Source: Acidiphilium sp. PA (GTDB lineage: Bacteria; Pseudomonadota; Alphaproteobacteria; Acetobacterales; Acetobacteraceae). Taken from it: DNA of 64,000 nt. This document shows, one piece after another, positions 10,472-18,133 of the stretch (positions within the stretch are counted from its first letter, which is position 1; every line of letters begins with the position of its first letter). Both the position numbers and the translations under genes were made by a program. The DNA lies in contig NZ_JAIMBY010000007.1 of assembly GCF_026191915.1 (NCBI RefSeq), positions 90,616 to 154,615 on the forward strand. Direction: 5' to 3'. A model generated the notes under the pieces. The model made no database searches. It was given only the letters and a program-made list of their open reading frames with translations, and had not been told where the DNA came from.

Positions 10472-11596
10472 ATGAAGCTCAAGGCGGATCGCGCCACGCT
10501 CCTCAAGGCGCTGGCCCATGTTCAGAACGTGGTGGAGAAGCGCAACACCATCCCCATTCTCGCCAATGTCCTGCTGTCCGTGAAGGAAGGCCGCCTGACC
10601 ATCGCCGCGACCGATCTGGAGATCGCGCTGATCGAGGACGTGCCGGTCGAGGCGGCGCAGGATGGTTCGGTAACCGCCCCGGCGGCCACACTGTACGAAA
10701 TCGTGCGGCGTCAGCCCGAGCATGCCCAGGTCGAACTCGACCATCCGGGCGGCGATGCACCGCTCGCTCTCCGCGCCGGGCGCTACGCCACCAAGCTCGT
10801 CGTACTGCCGACCGATGAATTCCCCAAGCTCGATGCCGGCAAGCTGAGCCACCGGTTTGCCATCCCGGCGCAGGCGCTCCGCGGCCTGATCGACCGCACG
10901 CGGTTTGCGATCTCGACCGAGGAGACCCGGTATTACCTGAACGGCATTTACGTCCACGCCGCCGAATCCGATGGCGCCCCCGTGCTGCGCGCCGTGGCGA
11001 CCGACGGGCACCGCCTCGCCCGCGTCGAGGAGCCGCTGCCCGAAGGTGCGGCGGGCATGCCCGGCGTGATCATTCCGCGCAAGACCGTCAATGAAATCAG
11101 GAAGCTGCTGGAAGATGTCACCGGCGAGGTCGCGATCGCCCTGTCCGAGACGCGCATTCAGTTCACCCTCGATACCATGCGAATGACCAGCAAGCTGATC
11201 GACGGCACCTACCCCGATTACAGCAAGGTCATCCCGGTCGGTAACGACAAGATCCTGCGCGTCGACACCAACGATTTCTCCAACGCCGTCGCCCGCGTCT
11301 CCGCGATCACCGCCGAGCGCCACAAGCCGGTGAAACTCTCGGTGGCGCGCGATCTGCTGGTGCTCTCCGCCACCAGCCCGGATCAGGGGACCGCCTCGGA
11401 AGAGCTCGACGGCGAACAGGTGGAATACAGCGCCACGCCGCTCGAAATCGGGTTTCAGGCCCGCTATCTCAACGATGTGACGGAACAGATCAAAGGCCAT
11501 GTCGAATTCTGCTTCGCCGATGGCGCGGCACCGACGCTGGTGCGCGCCGCCGGCGATCAGAGCGCGATTTTCGTGCTGATGCCAATGCGGGTCTAG
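10472..11596 (+). CDS. dnaN: DNA polymerase III sliding clamp (beta subunit)
   Basis: A 374-residue beta clamp, the ring-shaped dimer that tethers DNA polymerase III to DNA. Typical features are the N-terminal MKLKADRATLLKALAHVQ, NTIPILANVLL near residue 24, RAVATDGHRLA near 180, DGTYPDYSKVIP near 245, and the C-terminal end LMPMRV that forms part of the clamp's partner-binding pocket. The start is ATG 10472 with GGAAGG five bases upstream; 31 extra in-frame residues upstream match nothing. It is followed by recF after a 166-base spacer with two palindromic repeats. Neither dnaA upstream nor gyrB downstream is present, unlike the common dnaA-dnaN-recF-gyrB order. Confidence 0.97.
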   Translation: MKLKADRATLLKALAHVQNVVEKRNTIPILANVLLSVKEGRLTIAATDLEIALIEDVPVEAAQDGSVTAPAATLYEIVRRQPEHAQVELDHPGGDAPLALRAGRYATKLVVLPTDEFPKLDAGKLSHRFAIPAQALRGLIDRTRFAISTEETRYYLNGIYVHAAESDGAPVLRAVATDGHRLARVEEPLPEGAAGMPGVIIPRKTVNEIRKLLEDVTGEVAIALSETRIQFTLDTMRMTSKLIDGTYPDYSKVIPVGNDKILRVDTNDFSNAVARVSAITAERHKPVKLSVARDLLVLSATSPDQGTASEELDGEQVEYSATPLEIGFQARYLNDVTEQIKGHVEFCFADGAAPTLVRAAGDQSAIFVLMPMRV

Positions 11597-11626
11597 CGGT
11601 CGCGCGGCGGTGCGAGGGGAGGAAGC

Positions 11627-11664
11627 GCTTCTTTTTTGAAAAAAAGAAGCAAAAAACTTTTTTT
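11627..11664 (+). repeat. AT-rich palindromic repeat, copy 1
   Basis: Copy 1 begins 30 bases after the dnaN stop. The palindrome has arms GCTTCTTTTTT and AAAAAAAGAAGC around a tiny loop and is followed by AAAAAACTTTTTTT. It stands out in about 67% GC surroundings. It forms an inverted pair with copy 2 downstream. Confidence 0.9.
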
Positions 11665-11708
11665 GATCTGGGGCACGGGCGCTTGAACCGTCACAGGCCC
11701 AGTGTCAG

Positions 11709-11744
11709 AAAGTTTTTTTGCTTCTTTTTTTTCAAAAAAAGAAG
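11709..11744 (-). repeat. AT-rich palindromic repeat, copy 2
   Basis: Same element as copy 1 in the opposite orientation: AAAGTTTTTTT, then GCTTCTTTTTTTT, C, and AAAAAAAGAAG. It ends 18 bases before the recF start, where the recF ribosome site would be; no clear Shine-Dalgarno is visible there. Confidence 0.9.
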
Positions 11745-11762
11745 TCCTTGCTTCCTTCTCCC

Positions 11763-12941
11763 ATGACAACCCTGACCACCCTCCGCCTGACCGATTTCCG
11801 CTCCTACGCCGCGCTCGATATCCGGCCGGCGTCGCGCATCGTGGCCCTCGAAGGGCCGAACGGGTCGGGCAAGACCAATCTGCTCGAGGCGATTTCGCTG
11901 CTGGCGCCCGGGCGCGGGCTGCGCGGCGCGAAATTTGCCGAACTGGCGCGGCGCGGCGGGTCGGGCGGCTGGGCGGTCGCCGCCCAACTCACCGATGCCG
12001 GGCGCCGCTTCACGCTCGGCACCGGCATCGATGGTCCGGGTGCCGAGCGCCGCAAACTCCTGCTCGATGGCGATCCGGTCACCGCGGCCGCGGCCGCCGC
12101 CGCCTTCGCCTGCGTATGGCTGACCCCGCAGATGGACCGGCTGTTCACCGAAGGCGCCAGCGCACGGCGGCGCTTTCTCGACCGGCTGACCCTCGCGCTC
12201 GCGCCAGCCCACGCGAGCGAGGTCGCGGCGTTCGAGGCGGCTTCGGCCAATCGCAACCGCCAGATCGAACAGGGCACCGCCGATGCCGCCTGGCTTGCGA
12301 CCATCGAGGATTCCATGGCCCGCCATGCCGCCGCCCTGACGGCGTCGCGGCTCGATCTCATCGCGCGGGTCAACGCCATGCTGGCGCGCGGCGCGTTCGC
12401 ACCGTTTCCGGCAGCGACCCTGGCGCTCGATTGCCCGATCGGGGCGCGCCTCGCCATCGAACCGGCGATCGCGGTGGAGGACTGGCTGCGGCGGCTCTAT
12501 GCGCGCACCCGCGCCGAACCGGTCGCCGCGGTCTCGCCGCAGCGGGCCGATCTGCTGCTCGCGGATGCCGGCAGCGGGCTTGCCGCCGCCCTCGCATCGA
12601 CCGGCCAGCAACGCGCCATGCTGGTCGCCATCGTGCTGGCGCACGCGGCGCTGATCGCCACGCTGCGCGGCGCGGCGCCGGTGCTGCTGCTCGATGAACC
12701 CTTCGTCCACCTCGATGCGGCGCATCGCCTCGCGCTGGGCGAGGCGCTGCGGCAAAGCCCGAGCCAGGTGTTCTGCACCGCGACCGATCGGGCGCACCTG
12801 CGCGCGCTGGGCGATGATGCGGCGGTCTGGCTGGTCTCGCCGGGGCGGATCGGCGGCGTCGGGTCAGGCGATCAGCCGGGCCCTGCTTTCGAACCGGCCG
12901 CTGGCCGGGTCGCCATCGGCGATGACGGCCCGATGCGCTGA
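11763..12941 (+). CDS. recF: DNA replication and repair protein RecF
   Basis: A 392-residue SMC-like ATPase that helps load RecA on gapped DNA. Seen: N-terminal LTTLRLTDFRSYAALDI, Walker A GPNGSGKTN at residues 31-39, the RecF signature WLTPQMDRLFTEGASARRRF near 120, a degraded signature STGQQRAMLVAIVLAHA near 280, and Walker B PVLLLDEPFVHLD. ATG 11763 is the family-like start; 15 extra upstream codons would be read from the palindromic repeat and are unlikely. Length is slightly above the usual 360-370 because of a glycine-rich C-terminal tail of about 30 residues. It lies directly after dnaN, as in many genomes. Confidence 0.95.
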   Translation: MTTLTTLRLTDFRSYAALDIRPASRIVALEGPNGSGKTNLLEAISLLAPGRGLRGAKFAELARRGGSGGWAVAAQLTDAGRRFTLGTGIDGPGAERRKLLLDGDPVTAAAAAAAFACVWLTPQMDRLFTEGASARRRFLDRLTLALAPAHASEVAAFEAASANRNRQIEQGTADAAWLATIEDSMARHAAALTASRLDLIARVNAMLARGAFAPFPAATLALDCPIGARLAIEPAIAVEDWLRRLYARTRAEPVAAVSPQRADLLLADAGSGLAAALASTGQQRAMLVAIVLAHAALIATLRGAAPVLLLDEPFVHLDAAHRLALGEALRQSPSQVFCTATDRAHLRALGDDAAVWLVSPGRIGGVGSGDQPGPAFEPAAGRVAIGDDGPMR

Positions 12942-13055
12942 GGCGACCTCAACCGGCATCGACCCGCGCCGCACAGTGTTGCCACGAACCGATCAAGACT
13001 GCAGGATAGCACAACCCGGCATCAGACCGGTTCGCAACAGCACGAGGAAACCGCC

Positions 13056-14024
13056 ATGGCCAGCACGCTCCGCGCCGAAATCCCGGTCACCGAACTTCTC
13101 CGGAACGATCCGAAAAACTGGGGTCGCTGGGGTGACGATGACGAGGTCGGCGCCCTCAACTTCCTCACCCAGGCCGAAGTGCTGCGCGGCGTGCAGGCCG
13201 TCAGACAGGGCAAGACCTTCACCCTCCAGGTCATGATGGGTCATCCCGGCGGCGATCCGGTCTGGCCCGGCCGCGCCCAACCGGTCCGCGTCAACGTGAT
13301 GGACAAGGGCCACTACCTCTGCGGCAAAGGCCCGGTATTTCCCGGCCACGCCGAATATGCGGACGACATGCTGATCATGTACCTCCAGGGCTCGACCCAA
13401 TACGACGCGCTCGGCCACGTCTGGTGCGACGACACGCTCTACAACGGCTACGATGCCCGCACCACCGCCGGCAAAATGACCAAGGCGAGCGTCCTGCCGA
13501 TCGCCGAACGCGGCATCGCCGGGCGCGGCGTCCTGATCGACATCGCCCGCCATCGCAACAAGCCGGTCCTCGACCGCGGCGAGACCTTCACCCATGAAGA
13601 CGTGCTCGCCGCTGCCGCGCAACAGGGCACGACGATTGAAAAACACGACATATTGCTCATCCGCACCGGCTGGATCGGCTCGTTCTACGACCGCGACAAG
13701 GCGGAATTCTATAAGGATTTCATCGAGCCCGGCCTGACCTACAGCCCCGAACTGGTCAAATGGTTCCACGAGATGGAAATCCCCAACCTCGTCACCGACA
13801 CCATCGCCAACGAGGTCACCGCCGATCCCGTCTCCGGCGTCGTCCTGCCGCTGCACAACGCGCTGATGCGCAATCTCGGCGTCACCTTCACCGAAATCGC
13901 CGCCCTCGACGCCCTGGCCGACGATTGCGCGGCCGACGGCCAATGGACCTTCCTCTACACCGCCGCCCCCCTCAAAGTCGCCGGCGGCACCGGCGCCCCG
14001 GTCAACCCCGTGGTGATCAAATAG
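13056..14024 (+). CDS. cyclase family (kynurenine formamidase-like) hydrolase
   Basis: A 322-residue member of the cyclase/kynurenine-formamidase-like metal hydrolase family. The usual HxGTHxDxxxH metal motif appears here as GSTQYDALGHVW near residue 112, the variant found in longer family members. Other family blocks are LIDIARH and DILLIRTGW. A GAGGAAA ribosome site precedes ATG 13056. The gene is followed after 16 bases by an acyl-CoA synthetase gene, so the two are probably one operon that hydrolyses a ring or amide compound and activates the acid product. The true substrate cannot be read from the sequence. Confidence 0.85.
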   Translation: MASTLRAEIPVTELLRNDPKNWGRWGDDDEVGALNFLTQAEVLRGVQAVRQGKTFTLQVMMGHPGGDPVWPGRAQPVRVNVMDKGHYLCGKGPVFPGHAEYADDMLIMYLQGSTQYDALGHVWCDDTLYNGYDARTTAGKMTKASVLPIAERGIAGRGVLIDIARHRNKPVLDRGETFTHEDVLAAAAQQGTTIEKHDILLIRTGWIGSFYDRDKAEFYKDFIEPGLTYSPELVKWFHEMEIPNLVTDTIANEVTADPVSGVVLPLHNALMRNLGVTFTEIAALDALADDCAADGQWTFLYTAAPLKVAGGTGAPVNPVVIK

Positions 14025-14040
14025 GGCAGGGGCCGCGCCA

Positions 14041-15693
14041 ATGACCGTCTACGACGACAAACCCTGGCTCGGCCTCTACGACCATGGCCAACCCGCCACC
14101 ATCACCCCCGACTTCACCGACGCCCTGGCAATGTTCCGCGCCGCCGTCGCCCGCGCCCCGGACCGCGCCGCGATCCTGTATTTCGACGCGACCCTCACCT
14201 ACGCCGAACTCGACGATCTGAGCGACCGCCTGGCCACCCACCTCACCACCAACGGCTTCGCCCCGGGCGACCGCTTCGCCGTCTTCCTCCAGAACGTGCC
14301 GCAATTCGTCATCGCCATCCTCGCCGCCTGGAAATCCGGCGGCATCGCCGTCGCGGTCAACCCCATGAACCGCGCCCGCGAAATCGCCGTCCTGTTCGCC
14401 GATTGCACGCCCAAAGCCGTGATCTGCCACGACGAAACCTACCATACCGTCTTCGATCCGCTCGACCCGGCCCTCCGCCCCGCCATCCTCATCACGACAT
14501 CGGCGCTCGCATTCCAGACCCGCAACGATCCCCGTCTCTTCGCCAACGCCACCCGCCACCGCTTGCCCGACACCACCGACTTCGCCGATGCCATCGCGCA
14601 CCCCGCCGCCCCGCCGCCAACCCCGCACTACCAACCCGCCGACATCGCCTTCCTGGTCTACACCTCCGGCACCACCGGCGTGCCGAAGGGCGCCATGAAC
14701 ACCCACGGCAACGTCACCTTCAACGCCCAGACCTATCGCGACTGGATCGAACTGGCCGAAGGCGCGCCGGTGCTCGGCATCGCCCCGCTGTTTCACATCA
14801 CCGGCCTGATCGGCCACGTCGCCGCTGGCTTCCTCACCGCCGCCCCCCTGATCCTGTCCTACCGGTTCGAACCCGGCGTCATGCTCGACAGCATCGAGGA
14901 GCACCAGGCCGCCTTCACCATCGGCGCCATCACCGCCTTCATCGCCCTGATGAACCACCCGAACGCCACCCCCGAAAAACTGAAATCCCTGACCAAAATC
15001 TACTCGGGCGGCGCGCCCATCCCGCCCAGCGTGGTCACCGCGTTTCGCGAGAAATTCGGCCCCTACATCCACAACGGCTACGGCCTGACCGAAACCAACT
15101 CCCCCACCCACGTCGTCCCGCTCTCACGGCAAGCCCCGGTCGACCCCGCCTCCGGCGCCCTGGCCATCGGCGTGCCCGTCTACGACACGGTTTCCTGGAT
15201 CTGCGACGACGAAGGCAATCCGCTCCCCCAGGGCGAAATCGGCGAAATCGTCACCCAGGGCCCGATGATCGTGCCCGGCTACTGGAACAAGCCCGACAAA
15301 ACCGCCGAAGCCATCCGCAACGGCCGCTTCCACACCGGCGACGTCGGATTCATGGACGAACAAGGCTGGTTCTACCTGGTCGATCGCAAGAAAGACATGA
15401 TCAACGCCGCCGGCTACAAAGTCTGGCCCCGCGAAGTCGAAGACGTGCTCTACACCCACCCCGCCATCCGCGAAGCCGCCGTAATCGGCATCCCCGACCC
15501 CTACCGCGGCGAAACCGTCAAAGCCGTCGTCAGCCTCAAACCCGACGCCACCGCCACCCCCGAAGACATCATCGCCTTCTGCAAATCCCGCATGGCCGCC
15601 TACAAATACCCCCGCACCGTAACAATAATCCCCGACCTCCCCAAAACCGTCACCGGCAAAATCCTCCGCCGCGAACTCAGAGACCCCGCGTAG
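14041..15693 (+). CDS. class I adenylate-forming acyl-CoA synthetase
   Basis: A 550-residue AMP-binding enzyme of the acyl-CoA synthetase/CoA ligase type, activating a carboxylic acid to acyl-AMP and then acyl-CoA. Core motifs in order are the P-loop VYTSGTTGVPKGA near residue 208, NGYGLTETNSP near 347, the TGD motif FHTGDVGFMDEQGWFYLVDR near 435, and the C-terminal catalytic lysine motif PKTVTGKILRREL. AGGGGC precedes ATG 14041. The substrate may be a medium/long-chain fatty acid or aromatic acid. The partner is the upstream cyclase-family gene. The stop codon TAG at 15691-15693 lies inside REP copy 1, so the repeat supplies the end of the gene. Confidence 0.93.
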   Translation: MTVYDDKPWLGLYDHGQPATITPDFTDALAMFRAAVARAPDRAAILYFDATLTYAELDDLSDRLATHLTTNGFAPGDRFAVFLQNVPQFVIAILAAWKSGGIAVAVNPMNRAREIAVLFADCTPKAVICHDETYHTVFDPLDPALRPAILITTSALAFQTRNDPRLFANATRHRLPDTTDFADAIAHPAAPPPTPHYQPADIAFLVYTSGTTGVPKGAMNTHGNVTFNAQTYRDWIELAEGAPVLGIAPLFHITGLIGHVAAGFLTAAPLILSYRFEPGVMLDSIEEHQAAFTIGAITAFIALMNHPNATPEKLKSLTKIYSGGAPIPPSVVTAFREKFGPYIHNGYGLTETNSPTHVVPLSRQAPVDPASGALAIGVPVYDTVSWICDDEGNPLPQGEIGEIVTQGPMIVPGYWNKPDKTAEAIRNGRFHTGDVGFMDEQGWFYLVDRKKDMINAAGYKVWPREVEDVLYTHPAIREAAVIGIPDPYRGETVKAVVSLKPDATATPEDIIAFCKSRMAAYKYPRTVTIIPDLPKTVTGKILRRELRDPA

Positions 15694-15725
15694 GGCGGGG
15701 TGCGGCCTTCCGCACCCCACCGCCC
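15690..15725 (+). repeat. REP palindrome, copy 1
   Basis: A GC-rich imperfect palindrome built on GTAGGGCGGGGTGCGG and CCGCACCCCACCGCCC. It is the first of four related sequences around the RAYT genes. It includes the stop codon of the acyl-CoA synthetase gene and could also act as a transcript-end hairpin. Confidence 0.85.
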
Positions 15726-15750
15726 AAAAGCCAGTAAAGCAAGGGCAGGA

Positions 15751-15785
15751 CTTCTTTTTTGCAAAAAAGAAGCAAAAAACTTTTA
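15751..15785 (+). repeat. AT-rich palindromic repeat, copy 3
   Basis: Arms CTTCTTTTTT and AAAAAAGAAG around GC, then C, AAAAAACTTTTA. It lies 57 bases past the acyl-CoA synthetase stop, between REP copies 1 and 2. Its preceding sequence GGGCAGGA resembles the flank of other copies. Confidence 0.9.
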
Positions 15786-15834
15786 TGAATCGCGGTGATC
15801 GCCGCTCGATGGTCCGCGCACGCATCAAACCATC

Positions 15835-15864
15835 GTAGGGTGGGGTGCTCTTCCGCACCCCACC
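15835..15864 (+). repeat. REP palindrome, copy 2
   Basis: GTAGGGTGGGGTGC, a TCTTC-type loop, then GCACCCCACC. This 30-base sequence is identical to copy 3 at 16514. It lies 14 bases beyond the 3' end of the complete RAYT transposase gene. Confidence 0.92.
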
Positions 15865-15878
15865 ACTGTCACCCCGCA

Positions 15879-16448
15879 TCACCCGTCCGGTCTCTCACCA
15901 AATCCGCCACCCATCTCCGCCCCGCCGCCCCAACCAGCCGGATAATCCCCCCGTGCCACCGCCCGCCGAAACGATGAAAACGGCCAATTCCCGGCATGGC
16001 CCACCAGCCCATGCTTGACCGGATTAAAATGACAATAATCCACATGACGCCTGAAATCAGCCTCATCCCGTATCGTGTGTTCCCAAAACCGCCGCTGCCA
16101 CACACCGCGTTCGCCCTTGGCAATCCGAGAGGCGGATCGGCTTTCACCTTTCGCAAGTCTCACCGAGAAACCGCGCTTGATCAGAGCCCACCTCACGGAA
16201 AAATCGGCATCACCATCCGGCAATGTCCATACCGCATGCAGATGCTCGGGCAGCACAACCCATGCGTCGATGTTAAATGGATACAGCGCGCGGGCTCGTA
16301 AAACCGACGCGCGTAGGGCGTCAACCTCCTTGACCAGCAGGTCGCTGCGCCGGTCAGCCAAGGCGACGGTGAAAAAATATGTTCCGCCTGCGACGTGATT
16401 TCGCCGATACTCCGGCATTCGTTTACCATTTCGCTGTGCCCTCGGCAT
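15879..16448 (-). CDS. REP-associated tyrosine transposase (RAYT)
   Basis: A Y1/IS200-like single-strand transposase of the RAYT class, about 189 residues from ATG 16448 (or 179 from ATG 16418, MPEYRRNHVAGG). RAYTs act on REP palindromes. Seen: N-terminal YRRNHVAGGTYFFTVAL, the HUH-type metal motif in WVVLPEHLHAVWTLPDGD (His-Leu-His), VWQRRFWEHTIRDEADF, and the catalytic tyrosine segment HVDYCHFNPVKHGLV. AGGG precedes 16448. The frame is open far upstream through REP copy 3 and the neighbouring pseudogene, but that is readthrough of repeat DNA. It is flanked by REP copies 2 and 3, as expected for this class. Confidence 0.9.
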   Translation of the reverse strand: MPRAQRNGKRMPEYRRNHVAGGTYFFTVALADRRSDLLVKEVDALRASVLRARALYPFNIDAWVVLPEHLHAVWTLPDGDADFSVRWALIKRGFSVRLAKGESRSASRIAKGERGVWQRRFWEHTIRDEADFRRHVDYCHFNPVKHGLVGHAGNWPFSSFRRAVARGDYPAGWGGGAEMGGGFGERPDG

Positions 16449-16513
16449 TTTGGCCCTGCAATGGTGGAGTGCAAGGAAAGGCGACGATATGAAAACGAAG
16501 ATGCTTAGCCGGC

Positions 16514-16543
16514 GTAGGGTGGGGTGCTCTTCCGCACCCCACC
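16514..16543 (+). repeat. REP palindrome, copy 3
   Basis: Same 30-base sequence and orientation as copy 2. It lies 66 bases upstream of the complete RAYT gene and just beyond the 3' end of the collapsed second RAYT. Confidence 0.92.
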
Positions 16544-16551
16544 ACTTCACC

Positions 16552-16771
16552 AAACTTCGTCCTTCCGGTCTTCCACCGAATTCCCCACCCACGCCGCCCC
16601 AACCGGCCGAATCCGCCCCGCGTGCCACAGCCCGCCGAAACGATGAGACCGGCCAATCCTTGCCGTGTGCGACCAGCCCGTACCTGACCGGGTCAATGTG
16701 AACATAACCGCCAACGCGACGGCGAACACATACGGTCCGCCTTCAACGCGATTTCGCCGATACGCCGGCAT
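16552..16771 (-). pseudogene. internally deleted second RAYT transposase
   Basis: The minus strand shows a RAYT start (MPAYRRNRVEGGPYVFAVAL from 16771). After a large internal deletion and frame change comes a RAYT end (VHIDPVRYGLVAHGKDWPVS, then SFRRAVARG). Both ends align with the complete RAYT beside it, but the HUH motif and the catalytic tyrosine region are missing and tyrosine-to-histidine changes are present. Only about 220 of 570 bases remain. It lies between REP copies 3 and 4, so the REP-RAYT-REP unit was duplicated and one copy decayed. Confidence 0.85.
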
Positions 16772-16813
16772 TGACCGGCCATTTGGATGAACAGTCGGCA
16801 TGATGGTGCCGGA

Positions 16814-16844
16814 GCGCGGGGTGCGGAACATCACCCAACCCTAA
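16814..16844 (-). repeat. REP palindrome, degenerate copy 4
   Basis: GCGGGGTGCGGAA and CACCCAACCCTAA match the reverse complement of copies 2 and 3 with several changes. It is inverted relative to them and closes the upstream side of the collapsed RAYT. Confidence 0.7.
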
Positions 16845-16881
16845 GTCGGCTGACAGGCGGTTTCGTGAGGGAGGGTGGATA

Positions 16882-16903
16882 ATGGGTATCGCGCGATACC
16901 CAT
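16882..16903. terminator. perfect 22-base palindrome after the PEP-CTERM gene
   Basis: ATGGGTATCGC and GCGATACCCAT form a perfect 11-base-pair palindrome, extended by GAT/ATC one mismatch further out. It lies 27 bases beyond the stop of the PEP-CTERM gene. It has no loop bases and no U-tract, so it is either a rho-dependent stop/RNA-stabilising hairpin or a protein-binding palindrome. Confidence 0.45.
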
Positions 16904-16929
16904 CATCCGTCTGGTGGTTCAACCTCTCA

Positions 16930-17853
16930 TCAATGTTTGCGCCGTGAGCGGACGGCCAGGCCGAGACCGATCAGACCCGTCCCAAGCAACGCCAACGACC
17001 CAGGTTCCGGCACCGGCGTCGGCGCCGAGATCTCATAAACCCAAGACCCCCCACCGCCCCCGCCTTGACCGAAACTATTACCATTTGTTCCCCCCATGCC
17101 GCCGACTTCAAGGTCGAGCACCGTCCCGGCGGTCAACGTGATGTCGCCACTGACGGTCGCGCCAAGTCCGCCGACGAACTTTTGTCTAATTAAACTGATG
17201 CCGCCGCCGCCCTGGCCGCCGGAGGCGGTGAAATCGTAGACGCCGGTGGTGGAAACATCATAGCTCTGTGAACCGCCGGTATAGCTGAACGACTGTATGG
17301 AATTACCGAATTCGATAGAAATGGAGCCCGCGCCAGTATTTTTACCGGTAGTTCCCGAGATATTGCTGAACGCGGCGGCAAGAAAGGAACTGCCGCCGCC
17401 GCCGGCGCCCGCATTAGCTGGGGAATCGCCGCCGCCACCACCGCCGCCATTATAGCCGCCGCCGCCGCCGCCGCCGAAGCCGCCGCCGCCACCGCCACCG
17501 CCGTAGGCACCGGAGCCGCCACCATAAGCACCCGCCAAGCCGAACCCGGGATAGGCCAACCCCCCGCCCGCGAAGCCGTCCCCGCTGGGACCACCGTTAC
17601 CAAGAGCGCCCGCGCCGCCCGCGCCGCCCGCGCCGAGACCACCGGCCCCACCCGACCCGTTCAAACCGGCGTTTCCACCAGGACTGCCACCGTTCTGAGC
17701 CACCGTCCCCGCCTGGCCCTCGCCGCCACCGACTCTATAGAACGCCCCACCACCCCCACCGGCGACCATCAACAGAATCGGATTGGCAAGGGCGTGCGCC
17801 GTCGTCGCGCAAAACAGGGTGGTCACGAGCAGGGCAATACGGGTCCGGGTCAT
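16930..17853 (-). CDS. glycine-rich PEP-CTERM sorted protein
   Basis: A 307-residue exported protein. Residues 1-23 form a signal peptide (TRTRIALLVTTLFCATTAHA). A low-complexity region of GGGG, GAGG and GGYNGGGG repeats fills about residues 30-155, then a less repetitive beta-rich part (SFSYTGGSQSYDVSTTGVYD). The C-terminus is a textbook PEP-CTERM anchor: VPEPGSLALLGTG, a hydrophobic helix, then the basic tail RSRRKH. Such proteins are processed by an exosortase and are usually linked to exopolysaccharide or floc formation. GGAG precedes ATG 17853. No exosortase gene lies in the window, but an exopolysaccharide locus starts 5 kb away. A similar glycine-rich surface or biofilm role is inferred. 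Confidence 0.88.
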   Translation of the reverse strand: MTRTRIALLVTTLFCATTAHALANPILLMVAGGGGGAFYRVGGGEGQAGTVAQNGGSPGGNAGLNGSGGAGGLGAGGAGGAGALGNGGPSGDGFAGGGLAYPGFGLAGAYGGGSGAYGGGGGGGGFGGGGGGGYNGGGGGGGDSPANAGAGGGGSSFLAAAFSNISGTTGKNTGAGSISIEFGNSIQSFSYTGGSQSYDVSTTGVYDFTASGGQGGGGISLIRQKFVGGLGATVSGDITLTAGTVLDLEVGGMGGTNGNSFGQGGGGGGSWVYEISAPTPVPEPGSLALLGTGLIGLGLAVRSRRKH

Positions 17854-18133
17854 GGTGGCTCCTTACGGGAAAAGAACGAACAAAAGTTACTGAGCAAAAT
17901 CAATGCCAAAAATTTTCTCGTTTCAATTCAATGTCATAATGAACGCATGAAACCGTTAGTGTAAAAAATCCTGACACCCACCGCGCGTAACGCCCGGGCA
18001 AGGATCGGGCGACCCGCCGCACCCCACCCCTTTCAACGCCCGTCCTCCGTCCGGCATGGCACCACACTCACCACGAAGACGTTAATGAAAATAACTCTTG
18101 CTTAGCTCTACCCGAGCATGCTTATATCCGGCC
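17854..18133. other. intergenic region, AT-rich near the PEP-CTERM promoter
   Basis: About 280 bases. The first 110 bases are AT-rich (AAAATTTTCTCG, TTCAATTCAATGTCATAATG) and probably hold the promoter of the PEP-CTERM gene. The middle is GC-rich with no recognisable element. Near 18098-18127, TTGCTT and TTATAT lie 18 bases apart and could be a promoter for the doubtful downstream gene. If that gene is not real, this non-coding gap extends to 18641. Confidence 0.5.

Noticed and set aside
10472..10520. Chromosomal origin next to dnaN
   Set aside because: No DnaA-box cluster was recognised by eye and dnaA is absent.
11627..11664. Classical intrinsic terminator after dnaN
   Set aside because: The palindrome is A/T-based and followed by AAAAAACTTTTTTT, not directly by a U-run; multiple copies in both orientations and before genes argue for a repeat family instead.
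14017..15111. Glycine-rich minus-strand frame opposite the acyl-CoA synthetase
   Set aside because: Shadow of the synthetase gene; low-complexity composition, no domain.
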